Shown: piece after piece, positions 1-8,002 of the stretch
Position numbering within the stretch: the stretch's first letter is position 1
Layout: each line of letters starts with the position of its first letter
Assembly (NCBI GenBank): GCA_031278655.1
Contig: JAITJZ010000125.1
Location: forward strand, 1-42,602
Length of the DNA: 42,602 nucleotides
Direction: 5' to 3'
Origin: Bifidobacteriaceae bacterium
GTDB lineage: Bacteria > Actinomycetota > Actinomycetes > Actinomycetales > WQXJ01
The notes under the pieces: generated by a model
The model's database searches: none
What the model was told of the DNA's origin: nothing
What the model saw: only the letters and a program-made list of their open reading frames with translations
Made by a program: the position numbers and the translations under genes

Positions 1-1
1 G

Positions 2-100
2 GCGGTCAACGACTCGGGCCTGATCGTGGCCGTGACCGGCCTGGCCGTGGCGGCTCCGGCGCTGAGCGCCGCCCTCACCCGCGCCGCCCGCCCCGCCTGA
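2..100 (+). CDS. C-terminal end of an unidentified membrane protein (partial)
   Basis: An open frame runs in from the left edge and stops at TGA 98-100. The 32 visible residues start AVNDSGLIVAV and are followed by a hydrophobic stretch and a short Arg-rich tail, which suits the last membrane segment of an integral membrane protein. Too little is visible to name a family. It converges on the glycosyltransferase gene, with a perfect hairpin (171-195) between them. Confidence 0.45.
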   Translation, partial: AVNDSGLIVAVTGLAVAAPALSAALTRAARPA

Positions 101-170
101 CCCCGCCGCCCGCCCCGGCAGCGCCGGGGGATCAGCCCCCGAGAATCAGCCCCCGGGGATCAACGATCTA

Positions 171-195
171 GGAGCGTGGTGAATCACCACGCTCC
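171..195. terminator. Hairpin between convergent genes
   Basis: A perfect inverted repeat: GGAGCGTGGT (171-180) and ACCACGCTCC (186-195) around a 5-nt loop GAATC. It lies between a gene ending at 100 (+) and one ending at 291 (-), so it could act as a bidirectional terminator or 3' stabilizer. It has no T-run. Its left arm with flanks, TAGGAGCGTGGTGA (169-182), recurs exactly in inverse orientation at 8086-8099 over the end of the vWA gene. Confidence 0.5.
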
Positions 196-290
196 GGCCG
201 TGCCCGCGCAGGGCAGCGGCACGCTGACCAGCGGAAACGCGGACGGCAAACGCAGGTTTGGCCTAGGAATCCAGGTTCTTCGCCGGGTTC

Positions 291-1118
291 TTAGGCGTCC
301 TCGTGGCCGGGGGGACGGACCGGCGGGCGGCCGCGGACCACGATCCGCTTGACTCCGCGGCCGATGGAGCCGAAGGCGATTCTGACGCCGCGCGCGGCCA
401 GGGCCATGGTCACGTCGCGGTACTGCGCGGCCCGGTGGGTCAGACCGCGCACGGTCCGCCCGGACGGGCGATGGCGCAGGTCGCACTCGACCTCCTGAAC
501 GGCGAAGCCCTTGCGCAGCAGGTCGATCGTCATGGCCGCCTCGACACCCCAGCCGTGGGCCAGCGGGGTGGCTTCCTCATAGGCCTCGCGGGTCAAACAG
601 CGCTGGCCGCTGAGGGGCGCGCGGGCCACGAACCCGGTCGCCTTGGCGATCCCGTTGCGCGCCAGTTGGACCACGGCGCCGAAGCCGGCCGCGCCGATCT
701 GCGGCGGCAGCACCGCCACCGTGAAATCGACTTCGCCGTCCGCCACCGGCCGGATCAGGGGCGCCGCCGCCGCGGCGGTGTCGCCCAGATCGGCGTCAAG
801 GAACAGCAGCAGCCGGGCTGGGTCGCCGTCCGCGTCGCGCATGGCCACAATGGCCGCGCCCGTTTCCATGGCCGCGGCCTTGCCTCGGTTGTGCGAGTGG
901 CGCACAACCACCGCGCCCGCGTCCTGCGCCTTGCGCCGGGTTTGATCCGCCGATCCGTCGTCCACCACCAGCACCAGGTCGACGCGCGGGATTGTTTTCG
1001 CGCTGGTGACGGTCGCGCCGATGCGACCAGACTCATTCTTCGCGGGGATGATCACGGCCACTCGCTGCGCTGGCGCGACCGGCTCGGCGCAGGACCCCTG
1101 TCCACTCACGCGAACCAC
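291..1118 (-). CDS. Family 2 glycosyltransferase
   Basis: A 275-residue protein with a GT-A fold signature: the nucleotide-sugar strand VAVIIPAKNES (20-30), VVDDGS (51-56), the metal-binding DAD (108-110) and a conserved-looking SGQRCLTR (170-177). It resembles dolichyl-phosphate-mannose/glucosyl-3-phosphoglycerate type synthases, which transfer a sugar from a nucleotide donor; the acceptor cannot be told. No membrane segment is obvious. The start chosen is GTG at 1118, but GTG at Val20 directly before the first strand is an alternative. It is followed on its 3' side by a hairpin and preceded on the same strand by DUF5926. Confidence 0.8.
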   Translation of the reverse strand: MVRVSGQGSCAEPVAPAQRVAVIIPAKNESGRIGATVTSAKTIPRVDLVLVVDDGSADQTRRKAQDAGAVVVRHSHNRGKAAAMETGAAIVAMRDADGDPARLLLFLDADLGDTAAAAAPLIRPVADGEVDFTVAVLPPQIGAAGFGAVVQLARNGIAKATGFVARAPLSGQRCLTREAYEEATPLAHGWGVEAAMTIDLLRKGFAVQEVECDLRHRPSGRTVRGLTHRAAQYRDVTMALAARGVRIAFGSIGRGVKRIVVRGRPPVRPPGHEDA

Positions 1119-1224
1119 TTTAGAACCCCTGAGTGCAACCCATCACCAAACACTAGCCCGCTGCTCTTAAAGGTTTAGTAGCATCCGGGTGAATGTCCAA
1201 GACGGCCGCGCGGTGGTATTGGCG

Positions 1225-2049
1225 TCAGCGCAGCGTCCGGAAGCGCGCCACCAGCCCGGCGCGCGACCGCCGCTGGTTGGCGTCGAGCGGCGAAGTGTCC
1301 GCCAAGGCCTCGTCCAGGGCCGCCTTGAAGACCGCCAGCGGCTCGGCCAGTTCTTCAGCACCCATTCCCGGCGGCAGCTCCCACACCGGTATGACCAGGC
1401 CAAGCGCCCGGAACGCGCCCGCGTACTTGGCGCCTTCGACCACGCCCGCCCGGCGCTGCGCCTGCAGTCGCGCCAGCCCGTCGAGCAGTTCGGTTTCCTC
1501 GACGCCAAGAGACCAGCGGAGATATTCGCGCCCGTTGATTTGAGCCCAGTAGGCGCCGGCGATCTCGCCCACGGCCGCGGTCGGCGTCACTTGGTCGGCC
1601 AGTTTGACGGCGGCGTCGGCCAAGTCCTCGTTCTCGGGGTCGAGTTCCGTCCAGTATTCATACGAGTCTTTCAACTCGAAGTGGCTGGCGCCGGCCGGGT
1701 CGATCAATTCCTGCAGGCGCGGCCCGCCCGCCCCCAACGCCGTCGGCGCCGCCGCCTGCTTGGGCTCGGCGGCGAGGGCCGCGACCAGGGCGTTGCCGAG
1801 GTCTTGGGAAACGTCATCGGACGGGTGTGACGGCTGCAAGGCGACCACCGGGACGCCATCGGCCGCCTTGAAGCCGCGCGCCAGTTGCGGCAGCAGCGTC
1901 ACCAGGCGGACCGGGCCGCCGCCTGGGGCCTCGGCCAGGGTGGCGGTGGCGACGGCGGCGGGCAGGATTTCGCGCATCGCCACCAGTTCGGCTTCGAGCG
2001 CCAGCCCGGCCAGCGGGCGGGCGACGAACGTGGTTGTGGTTTTGGCCAT
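1225..2049 (-). CDS. DUF5926 family protein
   Basis: A 274-residue protein of an actinobacterial family of unknown function. Recognisable stretches are FVARPLAGLALEAELVAMRE near the N-terminus, GPRLQELIDP in the middle, LRWSLGVEETELLDGLARL, and FRALGLVIPVWELP towards the C-terminus. The ATG at 2049 (MAKTTTTF) is chosen because family members start MAK...FVARPLAGL; the open frame extends upstream only through a repeat-rich spacer with a GATGCCGTC motif. It lies upstream of the glycosyltransferase on the same strand, about 106 bp away, and is divergent from the PadR gene. Function unknown. Confidence 0.8.
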   Translation of the reverse strand: MAKTTTTFVARPLAGLALEAELVAMREILPAAVATATLAEAPGGGPVRLVTLLPQLARGFKAADGVPVVALQPSHPSDDVSQDLGNALVAALAAEPKQAAAPTALGAGGPRLQELIDPAGASHFELKDSYEYWTELDPENEDLADAAVKLADQVTPTAAVGEIAGAYWAQINGREYLRWSLGVEETELLDGLARLQAQRRAGVVEGAKYAGAFRALGLVIPVWELPPGMGAEELAEPLAVFKAALDEALADTSPLDANQRRSRAGLVARFRTLR

Positions 2050-2152
2050 GGCTAAGAGACTACCCACGGTTTGAGGCCGCCGATGCCGTCTGGCCGGGTG
2101 GCGTTGGCCGGGTGGCGTTGGCCGGGTCGCGCGAACGGCCGAAACGATAGGT

Positions 2153-2181
2153 TTGACCAAAGCATTGAACCGATCTAATGT
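2153..2181 (+). promoter_or_regulatory. Candidate promoter for the PadR-ino1 pair
   Basis: TTGACC (2153-2158), a 17-nt spacer and TAATGT (2176-2181) fit a primary-sigma promoter in a conspicuously AT-rich island in this GC-rich window. It reads toward the regulator gene at 2261. A TATAGAT at 2181 is an alternative -10 with worse spacing. Confidence 0.5.
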
Positions 2182-2184
2182 ATA

Positions 2185-2205
2185 GATGTATCGGATCGAT
2201 GCATC
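2185..2205. promoter_or_regulatory. Candidate operator overlapping the PadR promoter
   Basis: An imperfect dyad, GATGTATC-GGATC-GATGCATC, 7 of 8 positions symmetric, begins 3 nt after the candidate -10. PadR proteins commonly bind AT-rich dyads of the ATGTN8ACAT type in their own promoters, so this is the likely autoregulatory site. Binding is inferred from position only. Confidence 0.4.
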
Positions 2206-2260
2206 GCTTGATTCGTGAATTCAGCCCCGACCGTCGCCTGAACCGTTCAAGGAGGCCAGC

Positions 2261-2863
2261 GTGCGCAACCGCTCGCAAGTGCTCGAACTGGCGATCCTCG
2301 GGCTGCTCCACTCCAATCCAATGCACGGCTACCAACTGCGCAAACGCCTCAACGAGATGCTGGGGCTGCTGCGCCCCTTCTCCTACGGCAGCCTCTACCC
2401 CTGCCTGCGGGGCCTGGCGGACCAAGGCCTGATCACGTCATCGGCGGAAGAACTGGACGCCGGGGCCGTCGGGCCCTCAAGGCGCGGGCGGATCGTCTAC
2501 AAACTGACCGAAGCCGGCCTCGGGCGCCTGGAATCCCTGCTCGGCGAGGCCGGGCCGGCCAGCTGGGAGGATGAGAACTTCGACGTCCGCTTCGCCATGT
2601 TCGCCCAAACCGACGTCGACACCCGGCTGCGCATCCTGGAGGGCCGGCGCGCCCGCATGGCGGAACGGCTGGACGGCGTCACCAACGCCATCCGGCGGGG
2701 GCTCCCGTCAGACCCTTACACCCAAGAACTCCAGCGCCACACGCTCGAACAAGTCGAGCGGGAAGTGCGCTGGCTGGAAGATCTGATCGACTCAGAGCGC
2801 GATTCGCGCCTCACTCCCAGCCACGCAAGTAGTCAACCAACACGCAAGAAGGAGCACCAATGA
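2261..2863 (+). CDS. PadR family transcriptional regulator
   Basis: A 200-residue winged-helix regulator. [20 protein letters not shown] (10-29) and the wing region around [16 protein letters not shown] are diagnostic of PadR. The C-terminal half, with [19 protein letters not shown] and a long Arg/Glu-rich helix, is the dimerisation arm. The GTG at 2261 is supported by AAGGAGG at 2249-2255, six nt upstream. Its TGA overlaps the ATG of ino1 by four bases (ATGA), so the two are translationally coupled. A PadR gene beside inositol-3-phosphate synthase is also seen in mycobacteria (Rv0047c next to ino1), which suggests that it controls inositol synthesis. Confidence 0.9.
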   Translation: MRNRSQVLELAILGLLHSNPMHGYQLRKRLNEMLGLLRPFSYGSLYPCLRGLADQGLITSSAEELDAGAVGPSRRGRIVYKLTEAGLGRLESLLGEAGPASWEDENFDVRFAMFAQTDVDTRLRILEGRRARMAERLDGVTNAIRRGLPSDPYTQELQRHTLEQVEREVRWLEDLIDSERDSRLTPSHASSQPTRKKEHQ

Positions 2864-3939
2864 GCCCCATCCGGGTCGCAATCGCTGGCGTCGGCAACTG
2901 CGCCGCGTCGCTTGTCCAAGGCGTCGAATTCTACAAAGACGCCGATCCGGATTCGACCGTGCCCGGCCTGATGCACGTCCAATTCGGTCCCTATCACATC
3001 TCGGACGTGGAGTTCGTCACCGCCTTCGACGTCGACGCCGCCAAAGTCGGCCGCGACCTCTCCGAGGCCATTCTGGCCAGCCAGAACAACACCATCAAAA
3101 TCGCCGACGTGCCGTTCAAAGGCGTCGAGGTCAAACGCGGGGTGACGCTGGACGGGCTCGGCAAGTACTACCGGCTGACCATCGAGGAGTCGGCCGCCGA
3201 GCCGGTGGACGTGGTTCAGGAGCTCAAAGACAAGCAGGTCGACGTGCTCATCAGCTATCTGCCGGTCGGCAGCGAGCAAGCCGACAAGTTCTACGCCCAG
3301 TGCGCCATCGACGCGGGCGTCGCCTTCGTCAACGCCCTGCCGGTGTTCATCGCCTCGGACCCGGCCTGGGCCGCGAAATTCGAGGCCGCCGGCCTGCCGA
3401 TAGTCGGCGACGACATCAAATCGCAGGTCGGGGCCACCATCACGCACCGCGTCCTGGCCCGCCTGTTCGAGGATCGCGGTGTGGTCATGGACCGCACTTA
3501 CCAGTTGAACGTCGGCGGCAACATGGATTTCAAGAACATGTTGGAGCGCGAGCGCCTGGAGTCGAAGAAGATCTCCAAGACGCAGTCCGTGACCTCGAAC
3601 ATGTCCCATCAATTGCCCGCCCGCGACATTCACATCGGCCCGTCGGACTACGTCGAATGGCTGGATGACCGCAAATGGGCGTTCGTGCGCCTGGAGGGCC
3701 GCGCCTTCGGCGAGGTGCCGCTGAACCTGGAGTACAAACTCGAGGTCTGGGACTCGCCGAACTCGGCCGGGATCATCATCGACGCGCTGCGCGCAGCCAA
3801 GATCGCCAAGGACCGAGGCATTGGCGGCGCCGTCACCAGCCCCTCGACCTACTTCTTCAAATCGCCGCCGGTCCAGCACGAGGACAGCGAGGGCCGCGCC
3901 ATGGTCGAAGCCTTCATCCGGGGCGAGCTGGAACGTTGA
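2860..3939 (+). CDS. ino1: Inositol-3-phosphate synthase
   Basis: A 359-residue enzyme converting D-glucose 6-phosphate to 1D-myo-inositol 3-phosphate with NAD, feeding mycothiol and phosphatidylinositol synthesis in actinobacteria. Visible are the Rossmann start [15 protein letters not shown], the [16 protein letters not shown] core, [11 protein letters not shown], and [13 protein letters not shown] near the C-terminus. The length is that of the short actinobacterial form. The ATG overlaps the regulator's stop codon and has GAAGGAG a few bases upstream. It is followed by a spacer carrying three copies of the GGCATCGG motif. Confidence 0.95.
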   Translation: MSPIRVAIAGVGNCAASLVQGVEFYKDADPDSTVPGLMHVQFGPYHISDVEFVTAFDVDAAKVGRDLSEAILASQNNTIKIADVPFKGVEVKRGVTLDGLGKYYRLTIEESAAEPVDVVQELKDKQVDVLISYLPVGSEQADKFYAQCAIDAGVAFVNALPVFIASDPAWAAKFEAAGLPIVGDDIKSQVGATITHRVLARLFEDRGVVMDRTYQLNVGGNMDFKNMLERERLESKKISKTQSVTSNMSHQLPARDIHIGPSDYVEWLDDRKWAFVRLEGRAFGEVPLNLEYKLEVWDSPNSAGIIIDALRAAKIAKDRGIGGAVTSPSTYFFKSPPVQHEDSEGRAMVEAFIRGELER

Positions 3940-3956
3940 CGCCGAGCGCCGACGCG

Positions 3957-4022
3957 GGCGGACGGCATCGGCGGACTGAATTGGCGGACGGCATCGGCGG
4001 ACTGAAAGGCGGGCGGCATCGG
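3957..4022. repeat. Tandem repeat carrying the GACGGCATCGG motif
   Basis: Two 24-bp copies of GGCGGACGGCATCGGCGG followed by ACTGAA (3957-3980 and 3983-4006, period 26) and a degenerate third copy (GGCGGCATCGGCGG near 4009-4022). They sit in the spacer between ino1 and the HsdR-like gene. Two of the exact 11-bp motif copies of the window are here (3961-3971 and 3987-3997). Confidence 0.8.
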
Positions 4023-4086
4023 CGGCGGCGCCGGTCCAGATGCTGACCCGATCGGCGTGACCCCTGTCACGTCTCGCGGCCAAACC

Positions 4087-4092
4087 TAGATT
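4087..4092 (+). promoter_or_regulatory. Leaderless-type -10 element (TAGATT)
   Basis: TAGATT ends six nt before the ATG at 4099. In actinobacteria, TANNNT placed 6-7 nt before a start codon is the usual signature of a leaderless transcript. The GGGGGA between it and the ATG is too close to serve as a Shine-Dalgarno. Confidence 0.45.
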
Positions 4093-4098
4093 GGGGGA

Positions 4099-5559
4099 AT
4101 GACCGCTGCGCCCGAGACCGACCAAGCCCCAACCCGCGCCCCCTCTCAACCGACCGGCGCGCCGCCGGGGTTCTCGGCCGCCTGGCGGGCGGCCGGCTGG
4201 CCCCGCCCGCGCCGCGACTCGCGCAACGCCCGCATTGTCCGCATGCTCGAAAGCGCAGGCTGGGCGCCCGGCCAAGTCGCCCGCGGCGTCCAGTTGACAG
4301 CCGCCGCCGAGCCCCCGTCCGTCTCGCGGAGCCACCACCACGGCTCGCGCGAGGACCGCGTGGCCTATGTGCTCAGCTCCCGGCCCGGCACGCCGACGGC
4401 CGTCGTGGCGACGGTCGGGGCCCAGCACCGGCCGGAGACCGGCCTACGCCGGGCCATCCGCCAGGCCGCCAAACTGGACGCGGCCATCGCCTACGCCACC
4501 AACGGTGTCGGATTGATCGAGCATTTCGTCGCCTCGGGCAAGACCCAGGCCACCGCCGCGCTGGCCTCGCCCAGCCGCGCTTGGCGCTCTTACCTGCGCC
4601 TTCACCACTTGCGCCGGGTTGGGGCGGAGTTGGTCGCGCAAGGTTTCGACCAGCAGTTGTTGTCCGATGCCGCCGGGCCGGTGACGCTCCGCCACTACCA
4701 GACCGCGGCCGTCAACCGGGCATTGGGCGCGATCAGCCGCGACCAGCGCCGCGTCCTGATCCAATTGGCGCCGCACTCCGGCACCACGGTGGTGTCTGTG
4801 GCGCTGATGGCCAAATTCGCCGGCCATGAGACCGGCGCGCATCCCGAAGGCCGCCGCGCCCTGGTCTACATTGACGACCGCCCGGTGGGCGAATCGACGC
4901 CGCAGACGCTGGCCGCCGTCCGGCGGTTGGCCCAGGCCACGCCCGCGCCGCTGACCATCGCGGCGCTGGGCGACTGCCTCAACCGGGCGGCCGCCGGTGA
5001 CGTCGGCCTGATCGTTGTCAATCTGGCCCACGGCGGCCAAGCCGCCGACGGATCCGCCTGGAGGGACACGCTCGACGCCTTCCCGGACGCCTACCAGGTT
5101 GGGATCGTGGGCGCGCCGCCGGCCAAGGCCGGGCCGGTCTTCGACTACTTCGGCAGGCCGGTCTACCGCTACACGGCGGAGCAGGCCCGCGCCGACGGCT
5201 ACGCGCCGGCCATCGCCGCCGGCGCCCCGGACCCGGCCGAATCCGGCCCCGAGGAGATCGACTTCGAGTCGGCGCTGGCGCCGGCGCGGCGGCGACCGGA
5301 CCCGGCCGCGGTCGCGGTCCAAATCCGCCGCTCGGTGGCCCAGGCGAAGCTGGCCGCCGGCCAGCAGGCCTTGGCCGCGCGCCTGGTCTCGCTCATGGAG
5401 ATCGCCCAACATGGCGGCCGCGCCGCCCGCGCGGCCGCCCGCGTGGCCGACGAGCTGACCGAACTCGAGATTCTGGCCGAACTCGAGGACCAGGTTGGCG
5501 GCGAACCGGCGGTCCGCCGCCACATCGCGCTTCTGAGACAACTCCTGACCGGCGCCTGA
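4099..5559 (+). CDS. HsdR-like protein with degenerate nuclease and ATPase motifs
   Basis: A 486-residue protein whose layout follows type I restriction R subunits: an N-terminal nuclease-like region (about 42-145, with AYVLSSRP and AYATNGVGLIEH), then RHYQTAAVNRALGAI (198-212) and one RecA-like domain. Every catalytic motif looks replaced. The expected VVEAK is VVATV (102-106); the Walker A ATGTGKT is APHSGTT (224-230, Lys to Thr); VDECHRG is VNLAHGG (307-313); TATP is VGAPP (337-341). Structural landmarks such as DGSAWRDTLDAFPDAYQVG and YFGRPVYRYT (350-359) remain. The second RecA domain appears missing, and a helical C-terminus of about 110 residues follows. R subunits are usually 800-1,100 residues. 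No hsdM or hsdS lies nearby. The long, clean frame suggests a maintained pseudoenzyme rather than a decaying gene; its function is unknown. Confidence 0.7.
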   Translation: MTAAPETDQAPTRAPSQPTGAPPGFSAAWRAAGWPRPRRDSRNARIVRMLESAGWAPGQVARGVQLTAAAEPPSVSRSHHHGSREDRVAYVLSSRPGTPTAVVATVGAQHRPETGLRRAIRQAAKLDAAIAYATNGVGLIEHFVASGKTQATAALASPSRAWRSYLRLHHLRRVGAELVAQGFDQQLLSDAAGPVTLRHYQTAAVNRALGAISRDQRRVLIQLAPHSGTTVVSVALMAKFAGHETGAHPEGRRALVYIDDRPVGESTPQTLAAVRRLAQATPAPLTIAALGDCLNRAAAGDVGLIVVNLAHGGQAADGSAWRDTLDAFPDAYQVGIVGAPPAKAGPVFDYFGRPVYRYTAEQARADGYAPAIAAGAPDPAESGPEEIDFESALAPARRRPDPAAVAVQIRRSVAQAKLAAGQQALAARLVSLMEIAQHGGRAARAAARVADELTELEILAELEDQVGGEPAVRRHIALLRQLLTGA

Positions 5560-5671
5560 CCCAGCGCTCTGCCGGTCAGGACATGGCCTGGACACGGCGG
5601 CGGGCCGGGCGCAGCCGAGTCTTGACCAAGCCATAACCTGCGGGGCGGGGCGGCGGCGAAGGTTCGGGCAG

Positions 5672-5677
5672 TATTGT
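5672..5677 (+). promoter_or_regulatory. Leaderless-type -10 element (TATTGT)
   Basis: TATTGT ends seven nt before the GTG at 5685 and no Shine-Dalgarno is present. TTGACC at about 5623 is too far upstream to be its -35. Confidence 0.4.
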
Positions 5678-5684
5678 TGGGCGA

Positions 5685-6239
5685 GTGACAACCCCGACTC
5701 AGCCAGGCGGCATCGGCGGCGGTTGGGCGTCCCTTAGGGGGCGAGCCCAACCGTGGCTGTCGCTGGTGGTCAGGCTCGGGCTGGCGGCGGTCCTGGCGTT
5801 CGCGGCCGTGCCGAAGCTGGCTGACCTGCGCACCAGCCAGCAAGCGGTCAGCAACTACCGGCTGTTCCCGGCGGCGATCAACCAACTGATCGGCGTCGGG
5901 CTGCCGATCATCGAGCTGGCTTTGGCGCTGCTGATCCTGGCCGGGCTGCTGACCCGGTACGCGGCGGTCGTGTTCGGGTTGATGCTGGTGGTGTTCATCG
6001 CCGGGATCATCTCCGCCTGGGCGCGCGGGTTGAACATCGACTGCGGCTGTTTCCCCGGGATCAAGGCCGACCTGTCAGCCGACGTGGGCGCCAGATATGT
6101 GGGGGACATAGCCCGAGACGTCGGCTTTGTGGCGATGACGGTCTTCCTGGCGGTCTGGCCGCGCTCGGCGTTGTCGCTCGACAAGCGGTTCGGGCTCGAC
6201 CCGCAACGCCGGGCGGAACTGGTTCAAGCAGAGGATTGA
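5685..6239 (+). CDS. MauE/DoxX-like membrane protein
   Basis: A 184-residue protein with about four membrane segments (near 27-47, 68-90, 93-113 and 140-160). LAAVLAFAAVPKLADL and the conserved NIDCGCFPG (CGC at 120-122) are typical of the MauE branch of the DoxX-like superfamily, whose members work with periplasmic or extracytoplasmic thioredoxin-fold proteins. The two DsbA-like genes directly downstream (1-nt gap, then an 8-nt overlap) support a role in passing electrons to or from those proteins. The N-terminus encodes GGIGGG from a copy of the GGCATCGG repeat. GTG at 5685 is chosen on the -10 spacing. Confidence 0.8.
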   Translation: MTTPTQPGGIGGGWASLRGRAQPWLSLVVRLGLAAVLAFAAVPKLADLRTSQQAVSNYRLFPAAINQLIGVGLPIIELALALLILAGLLTRYAAVVFGLMLVVFIAGIISAWARGLNIDCGCFPGIKADLSADVGARYVGDIARDVGFVAMTVFLAVWPRSALSLDKRFGLDPQRRAELVQAED

Positions 6240-6240
6240 G

Positions 6241-7086
6241 ATGGCAGACAAACGCAAGTCAAGGAAACCGGCGCCGGCGGCGCGCGGCCGGGACGCGGCC
6301 CAGGCGCGGGCCGAGGCGGAGCGGCTGAAAGCCGCCCAAGCGGCCAAGGAGCGGCGCACCAAGCTGCTGGCCATCGCCGGGGCGGTGCTGGTCGTGGTCG
6401 GGATCGTGGTGGCGGTGGTGCTGGTGTTGATCGAGGCCACCAAGTCGTCCTACGGCGACGTGGCCAAACCGCCGGGCGCGATCGAGGCCGGGGCGGTCGT
6501 CATCGGGCAAGATCTGGCGCCGGGCGGAACCCCGGCCGAGGGCGATGACGTCGTGGTGGTGCGCGTCTACTCCGACTACATGTGCCCGAACTGCGCCTCG
6601 GTCGAGGCGCGGCTGAGCGGCAAATTCGAGGAACTGGCCGCGGCGGGCAAGATCAAGCTGGAGATTCAGCCGCTGGCGATCCTCGATTACATGTCGGAGG
6701 GGACGAACTACTCGACGCGGGCCTCCAACGCGGCGCTGACCGTGGCCAAGTACGCGCCGGACAAGTTCCTGGCCTTCCATTCCCGCCTCTTCGATTCGGA
6801 CATTCAACCGGGCGAATACACCGAGGGGCTGACCGACGAGCGCCTGATCGAAGTGGCGCAGGAAGTCGGCATCGGCTCGGAGGCGACCGACAAGTTCGCC
6901 GACCAGGAGTTTTACGACTGGATCACCTACTCAACCGACAAAGGCCGGTCGGATGGCCTGCAGGGCACGCCATCGATGTGGATCGGACCCTCGGACTCAC
7001 GCCTGACGCAGATCGAAGACCCATACGGCGTCAACCTTGACGACGCCATCGCCAGGGTGTTGGCCGGGGACAACCCGAATGGCTGA
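6241..7086 (+). CDS. Membrane-anchored DsbA-like thioredoxin-fold protein (CPNC)
   Basis: A 281-residue protein. It has a basic Ala/Arg/Lys-rich cytoplasmic tail (1-41), one membrane anchor (about 42-64) and an extracytoplasmic DsbA/thioredoxin_4 domain. VYSDYMCPNCASVEARL carries the active-site CPNC (115-118); the cis-Pro loop is probably GLQGTPSMWIG near 238-248. It is expected to oxidise or isomerise disulfides in exported proteins. One base separates it from the MauE-like gene and it overlaps the next gene by eight bases. It is a clear paralogue of its downstream neighbour: both have GxxIGxDLAPGG before the fold. Confidence 0.88.
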   Translation: MADKRKSRKPAPAARGRDAAQARAEAERLKAAQAAKERRTKLLAIAGAVLVVVGIVVAVVLVLIEATKSSYGDVAKPPGAIEAGAVVIGQDLAPGGTPAEGDDVVVVRVYSDYMCPNCASVEARLSGKFEELAAAGKIKLEIQPLAILDYMSEGTNYSTRASNAALTVAKYAPDKFLAFHSRLFDSDIQPGEYTEGLTDERLIEVAQEVGIGSEATDKFADQEFYDWITYSTDKGRSDGLQGTPSMWIGPSDSRLTQIEDPYGVNLDDAIARVLAGDNPNG

Positions 7087-7966
7087 GCGCGGGACCTCCA
7101 AGAAAGGCTTGCGCGTCGAGGAGATGATGCGCGAGCGGGCGCGCCAGGCCCGCCGCCGGCTGGCGCTGATCGGCGCGGCGGTGATCGCGCTGGTGGCGCT
7201 GGCGGTGGTGGCGGCGCTGATCGTCACCAACGCCTCGAGTCGCTCCGAACCGCCGCCCGCCACCGGGACGGCCGGGACCGCCGGGACGGCCGGGACGGCC
7301 GATCCCAACCGCCCGGCTGGGGCCCTGGAGGACGGCGGCATCCTGATCGGCCGGGACCTGGCACCGGGCGGCGACGCCCCCAGCGCCGATGACGTCGTCA
7401 CCGTCAGGATCGTCTCCGACCTGCTCTGCCCCTGGTGCGGCCTGCTGGAGCAGGCCCACGGCCAGGCGCTCGCCGCCAAGGCTGAGGCCGGCGAGATTCG
7501 GCTGGTCGTTCACTTGGTGAACAGTTTGACTGGTTGGAACGAGGAGTACTCCTGGCGCGCCATGCTGGCGGCCAACACCGTGGCCGCCTTCGAGCCGGAG
7601 CACTTCTGGGCCTTCCATGAGGCGCTGTGGGCCGAACAGCCGGCGGAGTCGTACACCGAAGGCGACCTCACCGACGCGGCCATCGCCGAACTCGCCCTCC
7701 AGGCGGGCGTCAGCCAGGGCACAATCGACCATTTCACCGACTCGCCGGTGGCCGAATGGGCGCTGTGGTCCTCCGACCAAGGCCGCGAGCAGGCCAACGG
7801 CCTCACACCGACGATCCTGATGTCCTTCGCCGGATCGACGCCGGAAGCCTGGAGCCGCTGGCTGCTGGAGGCCACAGATGAGGCGGGCGAGACGCAGTAC
7901 ATGGCCGGCCCGCTCGACAAGGCCATCGCCAACGTCAAAGATGGCAAGCCGCCAGACGCGGAGTAA
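7079..7966 (+). CDS. Membrane-anchored DsbA-like thioredoxin-fold protein (CPWC)
   Basis: A 295-residue paralogue of the preceding protein. It has a basic N-terminus, an anchor (about 28-50), a linker and a DsbA-like domain with IVSDLLCPWCGLLEQ (CPWC at 117-120). The likely cis-Pro region is GLTPTILMS. The linker has a four-copy 9-bp tandem repeat (7265-7300) giving a GTAGTAGTAGTA-type stretch. ATG 7079 (MAERG) is chosen because it overlaps the previous stop by eight bases and gives a basic start like the paralogue's; the open frame extends 14 codons further upstream. A GC-rich hairpin and tRNA-Thr follow. Confidence 0.87.
   Translation: MAERGTSKKGLRVEEMMRERARQARRRLALIGAAVIALVALAVVAALIVTNASSRSEPPPATGTAGTAGTAGTADPNRPAGALEDGGILIGRDLAPGGDAPSADDVVTVRIVSDLLCPWCGLLEQAHGQALAAKAEAGEIRLVVHLVNSLTGWNEEYSWRAMLAANTVAAFEPEHFWAFHEALWAEQPAESYTEGDLTDAAIAELALQAGVSQGTIDHFTDSPVAEWALWSSDQGREQANGLTPTILMSFAGSTPEAWSRWLLEATDEAGETQYMAGPLDKAIANVKDGKPPDAE
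7265..7300 (+). repeat. 9-bp in-frame tandem repeat
   Basis: Four copies of GGGACGGCC (second copy GGGACCGCC) within the linker of the second DsbA-like protein, encoding repeated Gly-Thr-Ala. Units of three codons keep the frame if the copy number changes. Confidence 0.8.
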
Positions 7967-7976
7967 TCTTGCCAAA

Positions 7977-7998
7977 GGCCCCGCCCGCCGGCGGGGCC
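7977..7998 (+). terminator. GC-rich hairpin after the DsbA-like operon
   Basis: GGCCCCGCC (7977-7985), loop CGCC, GGCGGGGCC (7990-7998): a perfect 9-bp stem between the operon's stop codon and tRNA-Thr. No T-run follows, so termination is inferred from position and stability. Confidence 0.5.
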
Positions 7999-8002
7999 GA
8001 CC

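Noticed and set aside
2080-2097. Neisseria-type DNA uptake sequence
   Set aside because: ATGCCGTCTG matches the first ten bases of ATGCCGTCTGAA, but the following bases differ, the organism is an actinobacterium, and most copies of the motif lack the CTG. I keep only the dispersed motif as a finding.
2833-4428. Long minus-strand open frame (about 530 codons) opposite ino1
   Set aside because: It is the antisense shadow of ino1; its translation is low-complexity His/Asp/Arg-rich and ino1 on the other strand is beyond doubt.
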